From Namhaeicola sp039714555 (GTDB lineage Bacteria; Bacteroidota; Bacteroidia; Flavobacteriales; Flavobacteriaceae), in the NCBI GenBank assembly GCA_039714555.1, contig JBDLJB010000001.1, forward strand, positions 124,001-188,000: a stretch of 64,000 bases of DNA, given 5' to 3'. Within the stretch, counting starts at the first letter, position 1. Each line of letters begins with the position of its first letter. This document shows positions 27,184 to 36,261 of the stretch, in pieces. Both the position numbers and the translations under genes were made by a program. Below the pieces are notes generated by a model. It did no database searches. It was not told where the DNA came from and saw only the letters and a list, made by a program, of their open reading frames with translations.

Positions 27184-27253
27184 AGATATATATTTTTTTA
27201 ATTAAACTATACTAATTTACAGGAGTCTTAATATCAAATTAAAAATCTAATTT

Positions 27254-27853
27254 ATGAAATATTTAATGTACTTAATGTTATTTACTTTATTAATGAGCTG
27301 TTCAGATGATAATGAAACAGATGAAATTAATGTATCTCTTACTAATGAAGAAATTGAAAACTTACAATTTTTAAAAGAAGAAGAAAAATTAGCACGCGAT
27401 GTGTATCTATTTTCTTTTGATTTATATAATCAAAACATTTTTAAAAATATAGCAAATAGCGAACAGTCTCATATGAATAGTGTTTCTGTAATTATTGAAA
27501 AATACGATATTCAGGATCTTTCTTTTGATGAAAGAGGAAAATTTTCTAACAATGAATTACAACAACTTTATGATGATTTGGTAGACCTTTCAAAAATATC
27601 TTTAGAAGATGCACTTAAGGTGGGAGCTACTGTTGAAGATCTTGACATTAATGATCTTAATATTTTTATATCAAATACACTTCATCAAGATGTGATAGAA
27701 ATGTATCAGTTATTGAATTGTGGTTCCAGGAACCATATGAGGGCTTTTACAAATAATTTGACTAACTTAGGACTTGTTTATAACCCTCAATTTATCTCAT
27801 TAGATGAATATAATTCAATAATTGAATCAACAAATGAAAAATGTAATAATTAA
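27254..27853 (+). CDS. DUF2202 ferritin-like lipoprotein
   Basis: 199 residues. A lipoprotein signal peptide ends in LLMSC (Cys16). The DUF2202 signature is clear: LKEEEKLARDVYL, then IANSEQSHMNSV, and later CGSRNHMRAF. Glu and His residues in these helices suggest a di-iron, ferritin-like four-helix bundle. Function is not established. It lies 15 bp before a cytochrome c lipoprotein, which suggests a shared envelope redox or metal role. Confidence 0.87.
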   Translation: MKYLMYLMLFTLLMSCSDDNETDEINVSLTNEEIENLQFLKEEEKLARDVYLFSFDLYNQNIFKNIANSEQSHMNSVSVIIEKYDIQDLSFDERGKFSNNELQQLYDDLVDLSKISLEDALKVGATVEDLDINDLNIFISNTLHQDVIEMYQLLNCGSRNHMRAFTNNLTNLGLVYNPQFISLDEYNSIIESTNEKCNN

Positions 27854-27868
27854 ACTAAATTAATTGAA

Positions 27869-28363
27869 ATGAAAATAATATATCTTTTGTCAATTATCTT
27901 TTTTTTCTTTTCGTGTAAAAATGAAAATAAAGAACAAAAGCATACTCTAAATGATACTTCAAATATTGAATATAAAAAAGATTCTATCGCATATAATATG
28001 TTAAAGACCCAATGTTATATTTGCCATAGTATTGATGCACCATCTCATGATAATATAATTGCGCCACCTTTAGAAGCTGTTAAAAGAAGATATTCGATGC
28101 AATTTAAAAACAAAGAAGATTTTATAAATGCTGTTACAAAGTGGACATTAAATCCTACAAAAGAAAATGCATTAATGCGTGGTGCAGTTATGCAGTTTAA
28201 TGTTATGCCAAAACAAAACTTCAAAGAGGAAGATATTAAAAAAATTGCGGCTTACATATTTGATAATAAGCTTGAAACACCGGATTGGTTTGATGCCCAT
28301 GAAAAAGAGATACATAGTGGAGGTAATAGAGGAATGGGAAGAGGAATGGGGAAAAAGAATTGA
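27869..28363 (+). CDS. Monohaem c-type cytochrome lipoprotein
   Basis: 164 residues. Lipobox FFFSC gives Cys16. One haem-attachment motif CYICH lies at 49-53, and a likely axial Met113 is in FNVMPKQNF. The C-terminus ends in a Gly/Met/Arg-rich tail (GNRGMGRGMGKKN). It is probably anchored in the envelope and transfers electrons in partnership with the preceding DUF2202 protein (15-bp gap). Confidence 0.88.
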   Translation: MKIIYLLSIIFFFFSCKNENKEQKHTLNDTSNIEYKKDSIAYNMLKTQCYICHSIDAPSHDNIIAPPLEAVKRRYSMQFKNKEDFINAVTKWTLNPTKENALMRGAVMQFNVMPKQNFKEEDIKKIAAYIFDNKLETPDWFDAHEKEIHSGGNRGMGRGMGKKN

Positions 28364-28382
28364 TTTTATTAATAATAAATAC

Positions 28383-28982
28383 TTAAATTAAATTCTTATT
28401 TACATTGTCAATAAATGCTAGAACCTCATCTTTACCTTTTTTATCAGTAACTGAAGTGATAAAATATTGTGGCATTTCCTCCCATGTTTTGAGCATTGTC
28501 TTTTGGTAGGAATCAATATTTTTTTTGATAATATTTTTTCTCAGTTTATCGGTTTTTGTAAAAATAATGCAAAATGGAATTCCATTCTCACCCAAAAACT
28601 CCATAAATTCTAAATCAATTTTTTGAGGTTCATGACGAGAATCAACAAGTACAAAAGTACAAACCAACTGTTCTCGTTTTAAAAAGTAATTTTGAATAAA
28701 ACTTTGAAATTTTTGGCGTAAATTTTTTGAAACTTTAGCATAACCATATCCCGGTAAATCAACTAAAAACCAATTGTTATTAATGATAAAGTGATTTATT
28801 AATTGAGTTTTACCTGGTGTTCCAGAAGTTTTAGCTAAATTCTTGTTACTGGTAAGCATATTGATCAAAGATGATTTCCCAACATTTGAACGACCAATAA
28901 AAGCGTATTCGGGCAATTTGTCAATAGGGCATTTAGTTACATCAGTGTTACTGATTATGAATTTAGCTGATTTTATCTTCAT
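28383..28982 (-). CDS. engB: Ribosome-biogenesis GTP-binding protein YihA/YsxC
   Basis: 199 residues, normal length. P-loop GRSNVGKSSLIN at about 30-41, switch II DLPGYGYAKV, and the base-recognition TKTDK. A small essential GTPase needed for 50S subunit maturation. It is convergent with the cytochrome gene, only 19 bp apart. Confidence 0.94.
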   Translation of the reverse strand: MKIKSAKFIISNTDVTKCPIDKLPEYAFIGRSNVGKSSLINMLTSNKNLAKTSGTPGKTQLINHFIINNNWFLVDLPGYGYAKVSKNLRQKFQSFIQNYFLKREQLVCTFVLVDSRHEPQKIDLEFMEFLGENGIPFCIIFTKTDKLRKNIIKKNIDSYQKTMLKTWEEMPQYFITSVTDKKGKDEVLAFIDNVNKNLI

Positions 28983-29026
28983 AGGATTAAAAATATTAAA
29001 ATTCTTTGGAGTAAAATAAGTTGAGT

Positions 29027-30007
29027 TTAAATTAACTTATCAGCAGAATGAAAAATTGAAGGCAGTCCTCCTGTATGCCAAAAAAGAATATTAGAATTGG
29101 GTTTTAGTTTCTTTTTTTTTAAATAATCTAACATACCGTAAAAGGCTCTACCGGTATAAACTGGATCTAAAAAAACTCCTTCAGTTGTTGCCAATTCTTT
29201 TATCGCCTTTATTTCTTTATCTGTAACAACACCATATCCGTCTTTGTCATAATCTCTTATTAATGTGATATCTTCTAGCTGAAAATCTTTTTTGATATTC
29301 AGTATTATTTTTCCATCATTAATAATGTTCAAAATATTTTCTTCTAAACTTATTTCAGAATTATTTTCTTTATCGATATTAATTGGGCAAAATTCTATAT
29401 CAAGATCAAAAAGATCACTTCCTAAGATCATGCCAGCTTGTGTGCCTCCCGAACTTGAAGCGAAAAAAATATAATCAATATCAAGTTTTTGTTCAATTAA
29501 TTGATCTTTTAGTTCTTTTATAGCGTTTACAAATCCTAAAGCTCCTTTAATATTTGAACCACCATAAGGAATTGTATAACTTTTTTTACCTTTTTTTTCT
29601 AATGCTGTTTTAAGAGATTCTATATCTTCTCCTTTTCTGTTCTCTCCGGTAAAATGAATATTTGCACCTAATAAATATGAAAGTAATAGATTACCATCAA
29701 ATTTATCTGGCTTGGTCCCACCTAAAAGTAAGTGACATTCCAAACCAGCAATTGAACATGCTGCAGCTGTTTGGCGACAATGATTGGATTGCTGTGCACC
29801 AGCAGTTAAAATAATTTCACAATTATTATTTATGGCATCCTGAATTAAATATTCAAGTTTTCTTGTTTTATTTCCACCACTTGCTAAACCGGTAAGGTCA
29901 TCTCTTTTTATAAAAAGATTATATTTAGGATATTTTAGTGATAAATTTGATAAAGAATGAATAGGTGTAGGGAAAAAACCGAGATCATATTTATTATTGA
30001 GTAACAT
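29027..30007 (-). CDS. PLP-dependent 1-aminocyclopropane-1-carboxylate deaminase/D-cysteine desulfhydrase-like protein
   Basis: 326 residues of the tryptophan-synthase-beta fold. The PLP lysine K47 lies in ASGGNKTRKLEYL and is followed by TAGAQQSNHCRQTAAA. These features are shared by ACC deaminases and D-cysteine desulfhydrases, which cannot be separated here. The Gln-Ser-Asn-His segment is typical of both. It lies 77 bp after the hydrolase gene on the same strand. Confidence 0.87.
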   Translation of the reverse strand: MLLNNKYDLGFFPTPIHSLSNLSLKYPKYNLFIKRDDLTGLASGGNKTRKLEYLIQDAINNNCEIILTAGAQQSNHCRQTAAACSIAGLECHLLLGGTKPDKFDGNLLLSYLLGANIHFTGENRKGEDIESLKTALEKKGKKSYTIPYGGSNIKGALGFVNAIKELKDQLIEQKLDIDYIFFASSSGGTQAGMILGSDLFDLDIEFCPINIDKENNSEISLEENILNIINDGKIILNIKKDFQLEDITLIRDYDKDGYGVVTDKEIKAIKELATTEGVFLDPVYTGRAFYGMLDYLKKKKLKPNSNILFWHTGGLPSIFHSADKLI

Positions 30008-30084
30008 TTTTTATGATTTGCTATAATCTTGTATATATAAATCAATGTAATTGATATATAAAAAAATAATAGGGTACTATTTTA

Positions 30085-30855
30085 TTATTTAGGATTAATA
30101 TTCTTTGTCAACCATTTTTCTAAAATTTCATTGAACTGTTCTGGGTGCTCCATCATGGGTGCATGACCACATTTATCAATCCAATTTAATTCTGAATTGG
30201 GTAAGAGTTTATGAAATTCATCAGCAACATCCGAAGGTGTAACAGTATCATTTTTTCCCCAAATCAAACAAGCAGGCATTGTCATATTTGGCAAGTCTTT
30301 TGCCATATTATGTCTAATGGCACTTTTGGCAAGTGCAAGAGTTCTAACTACTTTATTTCTATTATTTACACTTTCGTAAACATCATCAACAACTTCTTTT
30401 GTGGCGATTTTTGGATCATAAAAAACATCTTGAACTCCTTTTTTTATATATTCATAATCACCTCTTTTAGGATAACTTTTACCCATTGATTTTTCATATA
30501 ATCCCGAACTACCGGTAAGAACGATTCCTGAAACTTTTTCTGGGTTCATTTTTGTGTGATATAAAGCTACATGCCCACCTAATGAATTCCCCATCAAAAT
30601 ATATTTATCTAACTTTTTAAAATGAACAAATTTCTTTAAAAAAAGTGATAAACTTTTAACGTTTGTTTTTAATAAAGGTAATGTGTATACAGGCAATTCT
30701 GGCATGATAATCTGATATCCTATATTTGAGAAATGATCAAATACACTATCAAAATTACTTAAATTACCCATTAAACCGTGTAAAATAATGATTGGTGTTC
30801 CTCCACCTGATTCTAAGTAAGAAAATTCTCCTTCTTTTTTTAGGGTATATTTCAT
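30085..30855 (-). CDS. Alpha/beta-fold hydrolase
   Basis: 256 residues. It has the oxyanion HGLMGN, nucleophile Ser91 in GNSLGGH, a likely acid in WGKNDTVTP and the catalytic His in KCGHAPMMEHPEQF. The substrate is unknown; the fold covers esterases, lipases and C-C hydrolases. No signal peptide, so cytoplasmic. It lies immediately left of the mraZ promoter and points away from it, a frequent neighbour of this cluster in Flavobacteriia in my recollection. Confidence 0.87.
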   Translation of the reverse strand: MKYTLKKEGEFSYLESGGGTPIIILHGLMGNLSNFDSVFDHFSNIGYQIIMPELPVYTLPLLKTNVKSLSLFLKKFVHFKKLDKYILMGNSLGGHVALYHTKMNPEKVSGIVLTGSSGLYEKSMGKSYPKRGDYEYIKKGVQDVFYDPKIATKEVVDDVYESVNNRNKVVRTLALAKSAIRHNMAKDLPNMTMPACLIWGKNDTVTPSDVADEFHKLLPNSELNWIDKCGHAPMMEHPEQFNEILEKWLTKNINPK

Positions 30856-30883
30856 TAATTACATTTTAATTATAAGCAATCTG

Positions 30884-30891
30884 CAAATTTA
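30884..30891 (-). promoter_or_regulatory. Predicted -7 element of the hydrolase gene
   Basis: TAAATTTG on the minus strand, 29 bp ahead of the hydrolase start codon. Confidence 0.38.
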
Positions 30892-31013
30892 ATTAATTTG
30901 GTTCAAAGTACTAATTTTCTTCTCATTTATTGAACATTTTTTAAATATTTTCTTCATTTATTATAAATAACTGTGAATCAATACAATATTTTATGGAAAA
31001 GAAAGTTATTAAC

Positions 31014-31040
31014 AAAGTGGTAAAAAATGGTAAAAAGTGG
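31014..31040 (+). promoter_or_regulatory. MraZ box (three repeats at 10-bp spacing)
   Basis: AAAGTGG at 31014-31020, AAAATGG at 31024-31030 and AAAGTGG at 31034-31040, all followed by TAA and exactly 10 bp apart. MraZ is known to bind tandem repeats of this kind (AAAGTGK in mollicutes, TGGGN5 in E. coli) and to control its own operon. The array occupies the region where RNA polymerase would contact the -33 element, which fits repression. Confidence 0.8.
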
Positions 31041-31050
31041 TAATTTTCTT

Positions 31051-31058
31051 TATATTTG
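31051..31058 (+). promoter_or_regulatory. Promoter -7 element of the division/cell-wall cluster
   Basis: TATATTTG, a perfect TAnnTTTG match, 30 bp ahead of the mraZ start and 11 bp after the last MraZ repeat. Confidence 0.65.
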
Positions 31059-31087
31059 TCATAATATTTAATATATAGTGTGATTAA

Positions 31088-31561
31088 GTGGTAAATCTAA
31101 TAGGAACATATGAGTGTAAAGCTGATGTAAAAGGCCGGTTAATGTTGCCTTCTACGGTTAAAAAGCAGTTGTCTAGTGTTTTGCAAGATGGTTTTGTTTT
31201 AAAACGTTCTGTATTCCAGCCTTGTTTAGAATTGTATCCTATGGGAGAATGGAATCAGCTCATGACGAAAGTAAATAAATTAAACAGGTTTGTAAAGAAG
31301 AATAACGATTTTATTAGAAGGTTTACTGCGGGTGTAAAAGTAATTGATTTGGATGTGTCAGGCAGATTATTAATTCCAAAAGATTTGCATCAGTTTGCCG
31401 GGATTAATAAAGAGGTTGTTTTATCGTCATCGGTTAATATAATTGAGATCTGGGATAAAGATAAATACGAAAAATCAATTGATGAAGCCGCTATTGATTT
31501 TGCTGAATTAGCCGAAGAAGTTATGGGTAATGTAAATGAAGATGGCGATGTTGTATCATAA
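31088..31561 (+). CDS. mraZ: Transcriptional regulator MraZ
   Basis: 157 residues with two AbrB-like SpoVT swapped-hairpin repeats: GTYECKADVKGRLMLPSTV near the N-terminus and VIDLDVSGRLLIPKDL in the second half, each with the D-x-x-GRL-x-P core. The start is GTG at 31088; no ATG lies upstream in frame and GTG places the conserved G-x-Y six residues in. It is the first gene of the cluster and probably autoregulates through the repeats at 31014-31040. Its 3' end overlaps rsmH. Confidence 0.93.
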   Translation: MVNLIGTYECKADVKGRLMLPSTVKKQLSSVLQDGFVLKRSVFQPCLELYPMGEWNQLMTKVNKLNRFVKKNNDFIRRFTAGVKVIDLDVSGRLLIPKDLHQFAGINKEVVLSSSVNIIEIWDKDKYEKSIDEAAIDFAELAEEVMGNVNEDGDVVS

Positions 31562-32444
31562 TCCTGTTTTGCTCTTTGAAAGTGTTGATGGATTAGCTAT
31601 TAATAATGATGGTGTTTATGTTGATGTAACTTTTGGTGGTGGTGGTCATTCCAAAGAAATTTTAAAAAGATTAGGTTCAAAAGGAAAATTGTTTGCATTT
31701 GATCAAGATTCTGATGCGTTGAAAAATACGATTGATGATGAAAGATTTACTTTGATTCCAGCAAATTTCAGATACATCAAACGTTTTTTACGATTACATG
31801 GAATCGAGAAAGTAAATGGAATTCTAGCAGATTTAGGTGTTTCATCTCATCAGTTTGATGAAGCTCAACGAGGGTTTTCTACAAGATTTGATGCCGATTT
31901 AGATATGCGAATGGACAAAAGCAGTAGTATATCAGCTTATGATATTATCAATAAATATGAAGAAGAAAAATTAAGTAATGTTTTATTTCAATATGGCGAA
32001 TTGAGAAACGCTAGGGTTTTAGCAAAAACTATAGTGAATGCCCGATTAGAAAATGAAATAAAAACAAGTTTTGCTTTGAAAAAGGTTTTGCAAAAGTTCT
32101 TACCTAAAAACAAAGAACACAAAATATTAGCACAAATCTTTCAGGCAATACGAATTGAAGTAAATCAAGAAATTGAAGTGTTAAAAGAATTTTTATTACA
32201 AACTCCTGATTTATTGGAAAAAGGTGGAAGATTAAGTGTGATCTCATATCATTCATTAGAAGACAGGTTAGTTAAGAGATTTATCCAAAACGGAAAATTT
32301 GAAGGAGAAGCAGAGAAAGATTTTTATGGAAATGTAAATGTTCCATTTAAAAAAGAAAGAAAATTAATAGTACCATCTGAAAAAGAAATTAAAGAAAATA
32401 ATCGCGCCAGAAGTGCAAAATTACGCATAGCTATAAGGAATTAA
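31536..32444 (+). CDS. rsmH: 16S rRNA (cytosine1402-N4)-methyltransferase
   Basis: 302 residues. YHNPVLLFESVDGL starts the conserved region, followed by the SAM-binding DVTFGGGGHSKEIL, LADLGVSSHQFD and the C-terminal SYHSLEDRLVKRF. Three in-frame ATGs (31536, 31542, 31548) are possible; family alignments usually begin two or three residues before YHNPV, which favours 31548. All overlap the mraZ 3' end. Also known as MraW. Confidence 0.94.
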   Translation: MKMAMLYHNPVLLFESVDGLAINNDGVYVDVTFGGGGHSKEILKRLGSKGKLFAFDQDSDALKNTIDDERFTLIPANFRYIKRFLRLHGIEKVNGILADLGVSSHQFDEAQRGFSTRFDADLDMRMDKSSSISAYDIINKYEEEKLSNVLFQYGELRNARVLAKTIVNARLENEIKTSFALKKVLQKFLPKNKEHKILAQIFQAIRIEVNQEIEVLKEFLLQTPDLLEKGGRLSVISYHSLEDRLVKRFIQNGKFEGEAEKDFYGNVNVPFKKERKLIVPSEKEIKENNRARSAKLRIAIRN

Positions 32445-32468
32445 GATAAAGTTAATTGTAAAAAACAA

Positions 32469-32795
32469 ATGTCAAGAACCAAACAAACACTGTATGGTAT
32501 TTTAAAAGGAAAATTTCTTGTTGAAAAAGATGCTCAAAAAAATTGGGGTTTTATCATTTTCCTAACAAGTTTGGCTTTGTTGATGATTGCTAGTTCTCAT
32601 AATATTGATAAGAAAGTTCAAAAAATTGCAAATCTAAATAGACAAAAACGTGAATTAAGATCGCAATTTGTCTCAACTCGATCTGACTTAATGAAATTAA
32701 AGATGGAGTCGAGTATTATTAAAGAATTAGAAAATAATGGTTTTTACACCTATATAAATCCTCCTCTAAAGATCAAAGTAAAAGTTAAAAATTAA
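32469..32795 (+). CDS. FtsL-like division protein
   Basis: 108 residues with a short cytoplasmic N-terminus, one membrane segment (about 26-43, WGFIIFLTSLALLMIASS), then a periplasmic coiled-coil stretch (about 45-85, Lys/Arg/Leu heptads). Size, topology and position between rsmH and ftsI are those of FtsL, a scaffold linking FtsQ/FtsB to FtsWI. Sequence similarity in FtsL is always low, so the call rests on topology and context. It ends 1 bp before ftsI. Confidence 0.82.
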   Translation: MSRTKQTLYGILKGKFLVEKDAQKNWGFIIFLTSLALLMIASSHNIDKKVQKIANLNRQKRELRSQFVSTRSDLMKLKMESSIIKELENNGFYTYINPPLKIKVKVKN

Positions 32796-32796
32796 T

Positions 32797-34776
32797 ATGG
32801 CCGTACAAAAAAAACAAATATTAAATAAAACATATATCCTTTCGGGATTAATTGTTTTGTTTGCTATAGCCATAGTTTATAAGCTAATTGAAATTCAATT
32901 TATACAAGGTGATGATTATAGAAGTTTGGCTGAACAAAGCACTGTAAAAACTTTTGAAATTACTGCAAATAGAGGTAATGTTTATACTGCTGATGGAAGT
33001 TTATTGGCAACATCTATATCAAAATTTGATGTACGGATGGATCCTATTTCTGTTTCTGATGAAAATTTTGAAAAGGGTATAAGAGAATTAAGCAAATCAT
33101 TATCTAAAATGTTAGGTAAAAGTGCAGGTTTTTATGAGAATTATATTAGAAAAGCCCGAGTAAATAAAAACCGTTATTTATTTATTACCAGAAACCTTAG
33201 TTATAATGAATATCAGGAATTAAAAAAGTTTCCAATTTTCAAATTGGGTACTTATAAAGGAGGTTTGATCATTGAACAGCGTACGGTTCGGGAACACCCC
33301 ATTGGTAAAATGGCAGAAAGAGCTGTTGGATTTGATGACTATAGAGGTAAAGTAGGGATTGAAGGATATTTTTATGAGTTCTTGAGAGGTAAGAATGGGC
33401 AAAGATTAAAACAAAAAATTGCTAAAGGCCAATGGAAACCTATTAGTGATAATAATGAAATTGAACCTGTTGATGGCAGAGATGTTATTACAACCATTGA
33501 TTTAAAAATCCAAGATATTGCACATTATGCGTTGTTAGAGCAATTAAAAAAATTTGATGCCGAACATGGAACTGTTGTGGTAATGGAAACTCAAACAGGT
33601 GAGATAAAAGCCATTTCAAATTTGGGAAAAACCAAAAATGGTACTTATAGTGAACGAAGAAATTATGCAGTATGGGAATCTCATGAACCTGGCTCTACTT
33701 TTAAACTTATGGGAATGGTGGTTGCTTTAGAAGATAAAGTAATTGATACATCACAAATTGTTGATACTGAAAAGGGTGAAATAACCTTTTATAAAAGAAA
33801 AGTAAGAGATTCTCATAGAGGTGGTTATGGTAAAATCTCAGCAGCCAGAGTTTTTGAACTGTCTTCAAATGTAGGGATGGTAAAAATTATAAATGATCAC
33901 TACAAAGACAATCCAAAAAAATTTACTGATGGACTTAATAGAATGAATGTTGGTAATAAATTAGGATTATCAATAAAAGGAGAAGGACAACCTATAATTC
34001 CAAACCCTGATGATATAAAAAATTGGAACGGATTGTCACTACCATGGATGGCGTATGGTTATGGGGTTTCATTTACACCATTACAAACATTAACTTTTTA
34101 CAATGCTATAGCCAATAATGGAGAGATGGTTAAACCACAGTTCATTAAAGAGATTCGTACTCAAAGTAATTCAATTACAATATTTGAAAAAGAAATAATT
34201 AATCCAAAAATATGTTCGCAAGAAACTATTGAAAAGGTTAAAGTAATGATGCAAAATGTTGTAAAAAGAGGAACAGCAGAAAATATATATAATGAGAATT
34301 TTTCTATGGCTGGCAAAACAGGAACTTGTCAAACTGATTATTGGAAAGAAAGTGGTACAAAATATATATCATCTTTTGTAGGATACTTCCCTGCTGATAA
34401 ACCCGAGTATTCATGTATAGTTGTTATTCATAAACCCGATAAAAAGATTGGCTATTACGGTAATGTTGTTGCAGCTCCTGTGTTTCAAAAAGTTGCTCAA
34501 AAAATTTATTCTGAAACTCCTGTACAGGATGAGATTATTTTAAATAATGAAATGGCTTCGATTGATAATAATTATGAAAAATATTATAAAAAGGTTAACA
34601 CTAATTATAAAACTGTACCAAATGTAAAAGATATGTCGGGTATGGATGCTATTCCTTTACTTGAGAATTTAGGTTTTAAAGTAATTGTACAAGGTATTGG
34701 TACAGTAAAATCTCAATCAATAAAAGCTGGAGCTAAAACCGAAAAAGGAACAAATATTATATTGAATCTATCTTAA
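32797..34776 (+). CDS. ftsI: Division-specific peptidoglycan transpeptidase (PBP) with PASTA domain
   Basis: 659 residues. One membrane anchor (about 13-33), a dimerisation domain, then a transpeptidase domain with the catalytic S300-T-F-K303 in EPGSTFKLMG, S-S-N at 356-358 and K-T-G at 507-509. A C-terminal PASTA domain spans about 605-659 (VPNVKDMSGMDAIPLLENLG). Class B PBP that cross-links septal peptidoglycan with FtsW, encoded downstream. Confidence 0.95.
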   Translation: MAVQKKQILNKTYILSGLIVLFAIAIVYKLIEIQFIQGDDYRSLAEQSTVKTFEITANRGNVYTADGSLLATSISKFDVRMDPISVSDENFEKGIRELSKSLSKMLGKSAGFYENYIRKARVNKNRYLFITRNLSYNEYQELKKFPIFKLGTYKGGLIIEQRTVREHPIGKMAERAVGFDDYRGKVGIEGYFYEFLRGKNGQRLKQKIAKGQWKPISDNNEIEPVDGRDVITTIDLKIQDIAHYALLEQLKKFDAEHGTVVVMETQTGEIKAISNLGKTKNGTYSERRNYAVWESHEPGSTFKLMGMVVALEDKVIDTSQIVDTEKGEITFYKRKVRDSHRGGYGKISAARVFELSSNVGMVKIINDHYKDNPKKFTDGLNRMNVGNKLGLSIKGEGQPIIPNPDDIKNWNGLSLPWMAYGYGVSFTPLQTLTFYNAIANNGEMVKPQFIKEIRTQSNSITIFEKEIINPKICSQETIEKVKVMMQNVVKRGTAENIYNENFSMAGKTGTCQTDYWKESGTKYISSFVGYFPADKPEYSCIVVIHKPDKKIGYYGNVVAAPVFQKVAQKIYSETPVQDEIILNNEMASIDNNYEKYYKKVNTNYKTVPNVKDMSGMDAIPLLENLGFKVIVQGIGTVKSQSIKAGAKTEKGTNIILNLS

Positions 34777-34784
34777 ATTTAGAA

Positions 34785-36248
34785 TTGAAAAATTTAAAAG
34801 ACATATTGTTTAAAGTTGCTGTTGAAGCTGTGAATGGTTCAACGGATATTATTATTGATAAAATAGCTTTTGATTCAAGAAAAGTAAAGCAGAGAACATT
34901 ATTTGTAGCTCAAAAAGGATTACTATTTAATGGGCATGATTTTATTGATAAGACTATTGATACTGGTGCTGTGGCAATAATCTGTGAAGTTTTACCGAAA
35001 ATATTACAAAATAATGTCACCTATATTCAAGTAAATGATAGCAATGAAGCTTTAGCCATAATAGCTTCAAATTTTTATGATAATCCTTCTGAAAAATTAA
35101 AATTAATTGGTATAACCGGTACAAACGGAAAAACAACCATAGCAACCTTATTATATACACTTTTTAAAAATGCTGGTTATAAAAGCGGATTGTTATCTAC
35201 AATAAAGATAATGGTTGATGAAAAAGAATTTCCGGCAACACATACAACGCCAGATTCATTGACAATTAATCAATATTTATTCGAAATGGTGAATCAGGGT
35301 GTAAGTCATTGTTTTATGGAAGTTAGCTCTCATGGAATTGATCAAAAGCGAACTTCGGGATTAGTATTTGAAGGCGGTGTTTTTACAAATTTAACACATG
35401 ATCATTTAGATTATCACAATTCTTTTGCAGCATATAGAGATGTTAAAAAAAGCTTTTTTGATCAATTGCCAAAATCTGCTTTTGCTTTAACAAATATTGA
35501 TGATAAAAATGGTGAGGTAATGGTACAAAATGCAAAAGCAAGAAAATATACTTATGCTTTAAAAACTGTTGCTGATTACAAAGGAAAAATTATTGAGAAT
35601 CAGTTTGATGGTTTATTGTTAAATATTAATGATCAGGAAGTTTATACAAAGCTAATTGGCGCTTTTAACGCTTATAATTTATTGGCTATTTACGCTACAG
35701 CGGATCAATTGGGAATGGAAAAAATTGAGATCTTGAGAATTATTAGTATGCTAAAAACGGTTGATGGGAGATTTCAATATTCAACTTCAAAAAGTGATAT
35801 TACAGCAATTGTTGATTATGCCCATACGCCAGATGCTTTAAGAAATGTATTAGAAACTATCAATTCTATCCGTACTCATAATGAACAGGTAATTACTGTT
35901 GTAGGATGTGGAGGTGATCGCGATAAAAATAAAAGGCCAAAAATGGGGAATATTGCTGCTACTTTAAGTAATCAGGTAGTTTTTACTTCGGATAATCCAA
36001 GAAGTGAGGATCCGGAAACGATTATTAGAGAAATTGAAGCAGGTGTATCTCCAGAAAACTATAAAAAAACAATATCAATTACTGATAGAAAGCAAGCAAT
36101 AAAAACCGCTTGTAAAATAGCCAATAAAGGAGATATCATTTTGATAGCCGGAAAAGGTCATGAAACCTATCAAATTATTGGAAATGTAAGATCTGATTTT
36201 GATGATTTTAAAATTGTAAATGAGTTTTTTAACCAATTAAATAAGTAA
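34785..36248 (+). CDS. murE: UDP-MurNAc-tripeptide synthetase (MurE)
   Basis: 487 residues. It has the ATP-binding GITGTNGKTT (about 109-118), TTPDSL and EVSSHG substrate motifs, and DNPR in TSDNPRSEDP, which marks meso-diaminopimelate specificity. The start is TTG at 34785, 8 bp after ftsI; no nearby ATG gives the full N-terminal domain. Unlike murD and murC, this Mur ligase is intact in the cluster. Confidence 0.94.
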   Translation: MKNLKDILFKVAVEAVNGSTDIIIDKIAFDSRKVKQRTLFVAQKGLLFNGHDFIDKTIDTGAVAIICEVLPKILQNNVTYIQVNDSNEALAIIASNFYDNPSEKLKLIGITGTNGKTTIATLLYTLFKNAGYKSGLLSTIKIMVDEKEFPATHTTPDSLTINQYLFEMVNQGVSHCFMEVSSHGIDQKRTSGLVFEGGVFTNLTHDHLDYHNSFAAYRDVKKSFFDQLPKSAFALTNIDDKNGEVMVQNAKARKYTYALKTVADYKGKIIENQFDGLLLNINDQEVYTKLIGAFNAYNLLAIYATADQLGMEKIEILRIISMLKTVDGRFQYSTSKSDITAIVDYAHTPDALRNVLETINSIRTHNEQVITVVGCGGDRDKNKRPKMGNIAATLSNQVVFTSDNPRSEDPETIIREIEAGVSPENYKKTISITDRKQAIKTACKIANKGDIILIAGKGHETYQIIGNVRSDFDDFKIVNEFFNQLNK

Positions 36249-36261
36249 TCAAGAGGAAAAA

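Noticed and set aside
28179..28391. Overlapping 70-codon frame at the end of the cytochrome gene
   Set aside because: It is a shifted frame over the cytochrome 3' end, with no homology signal or start context.
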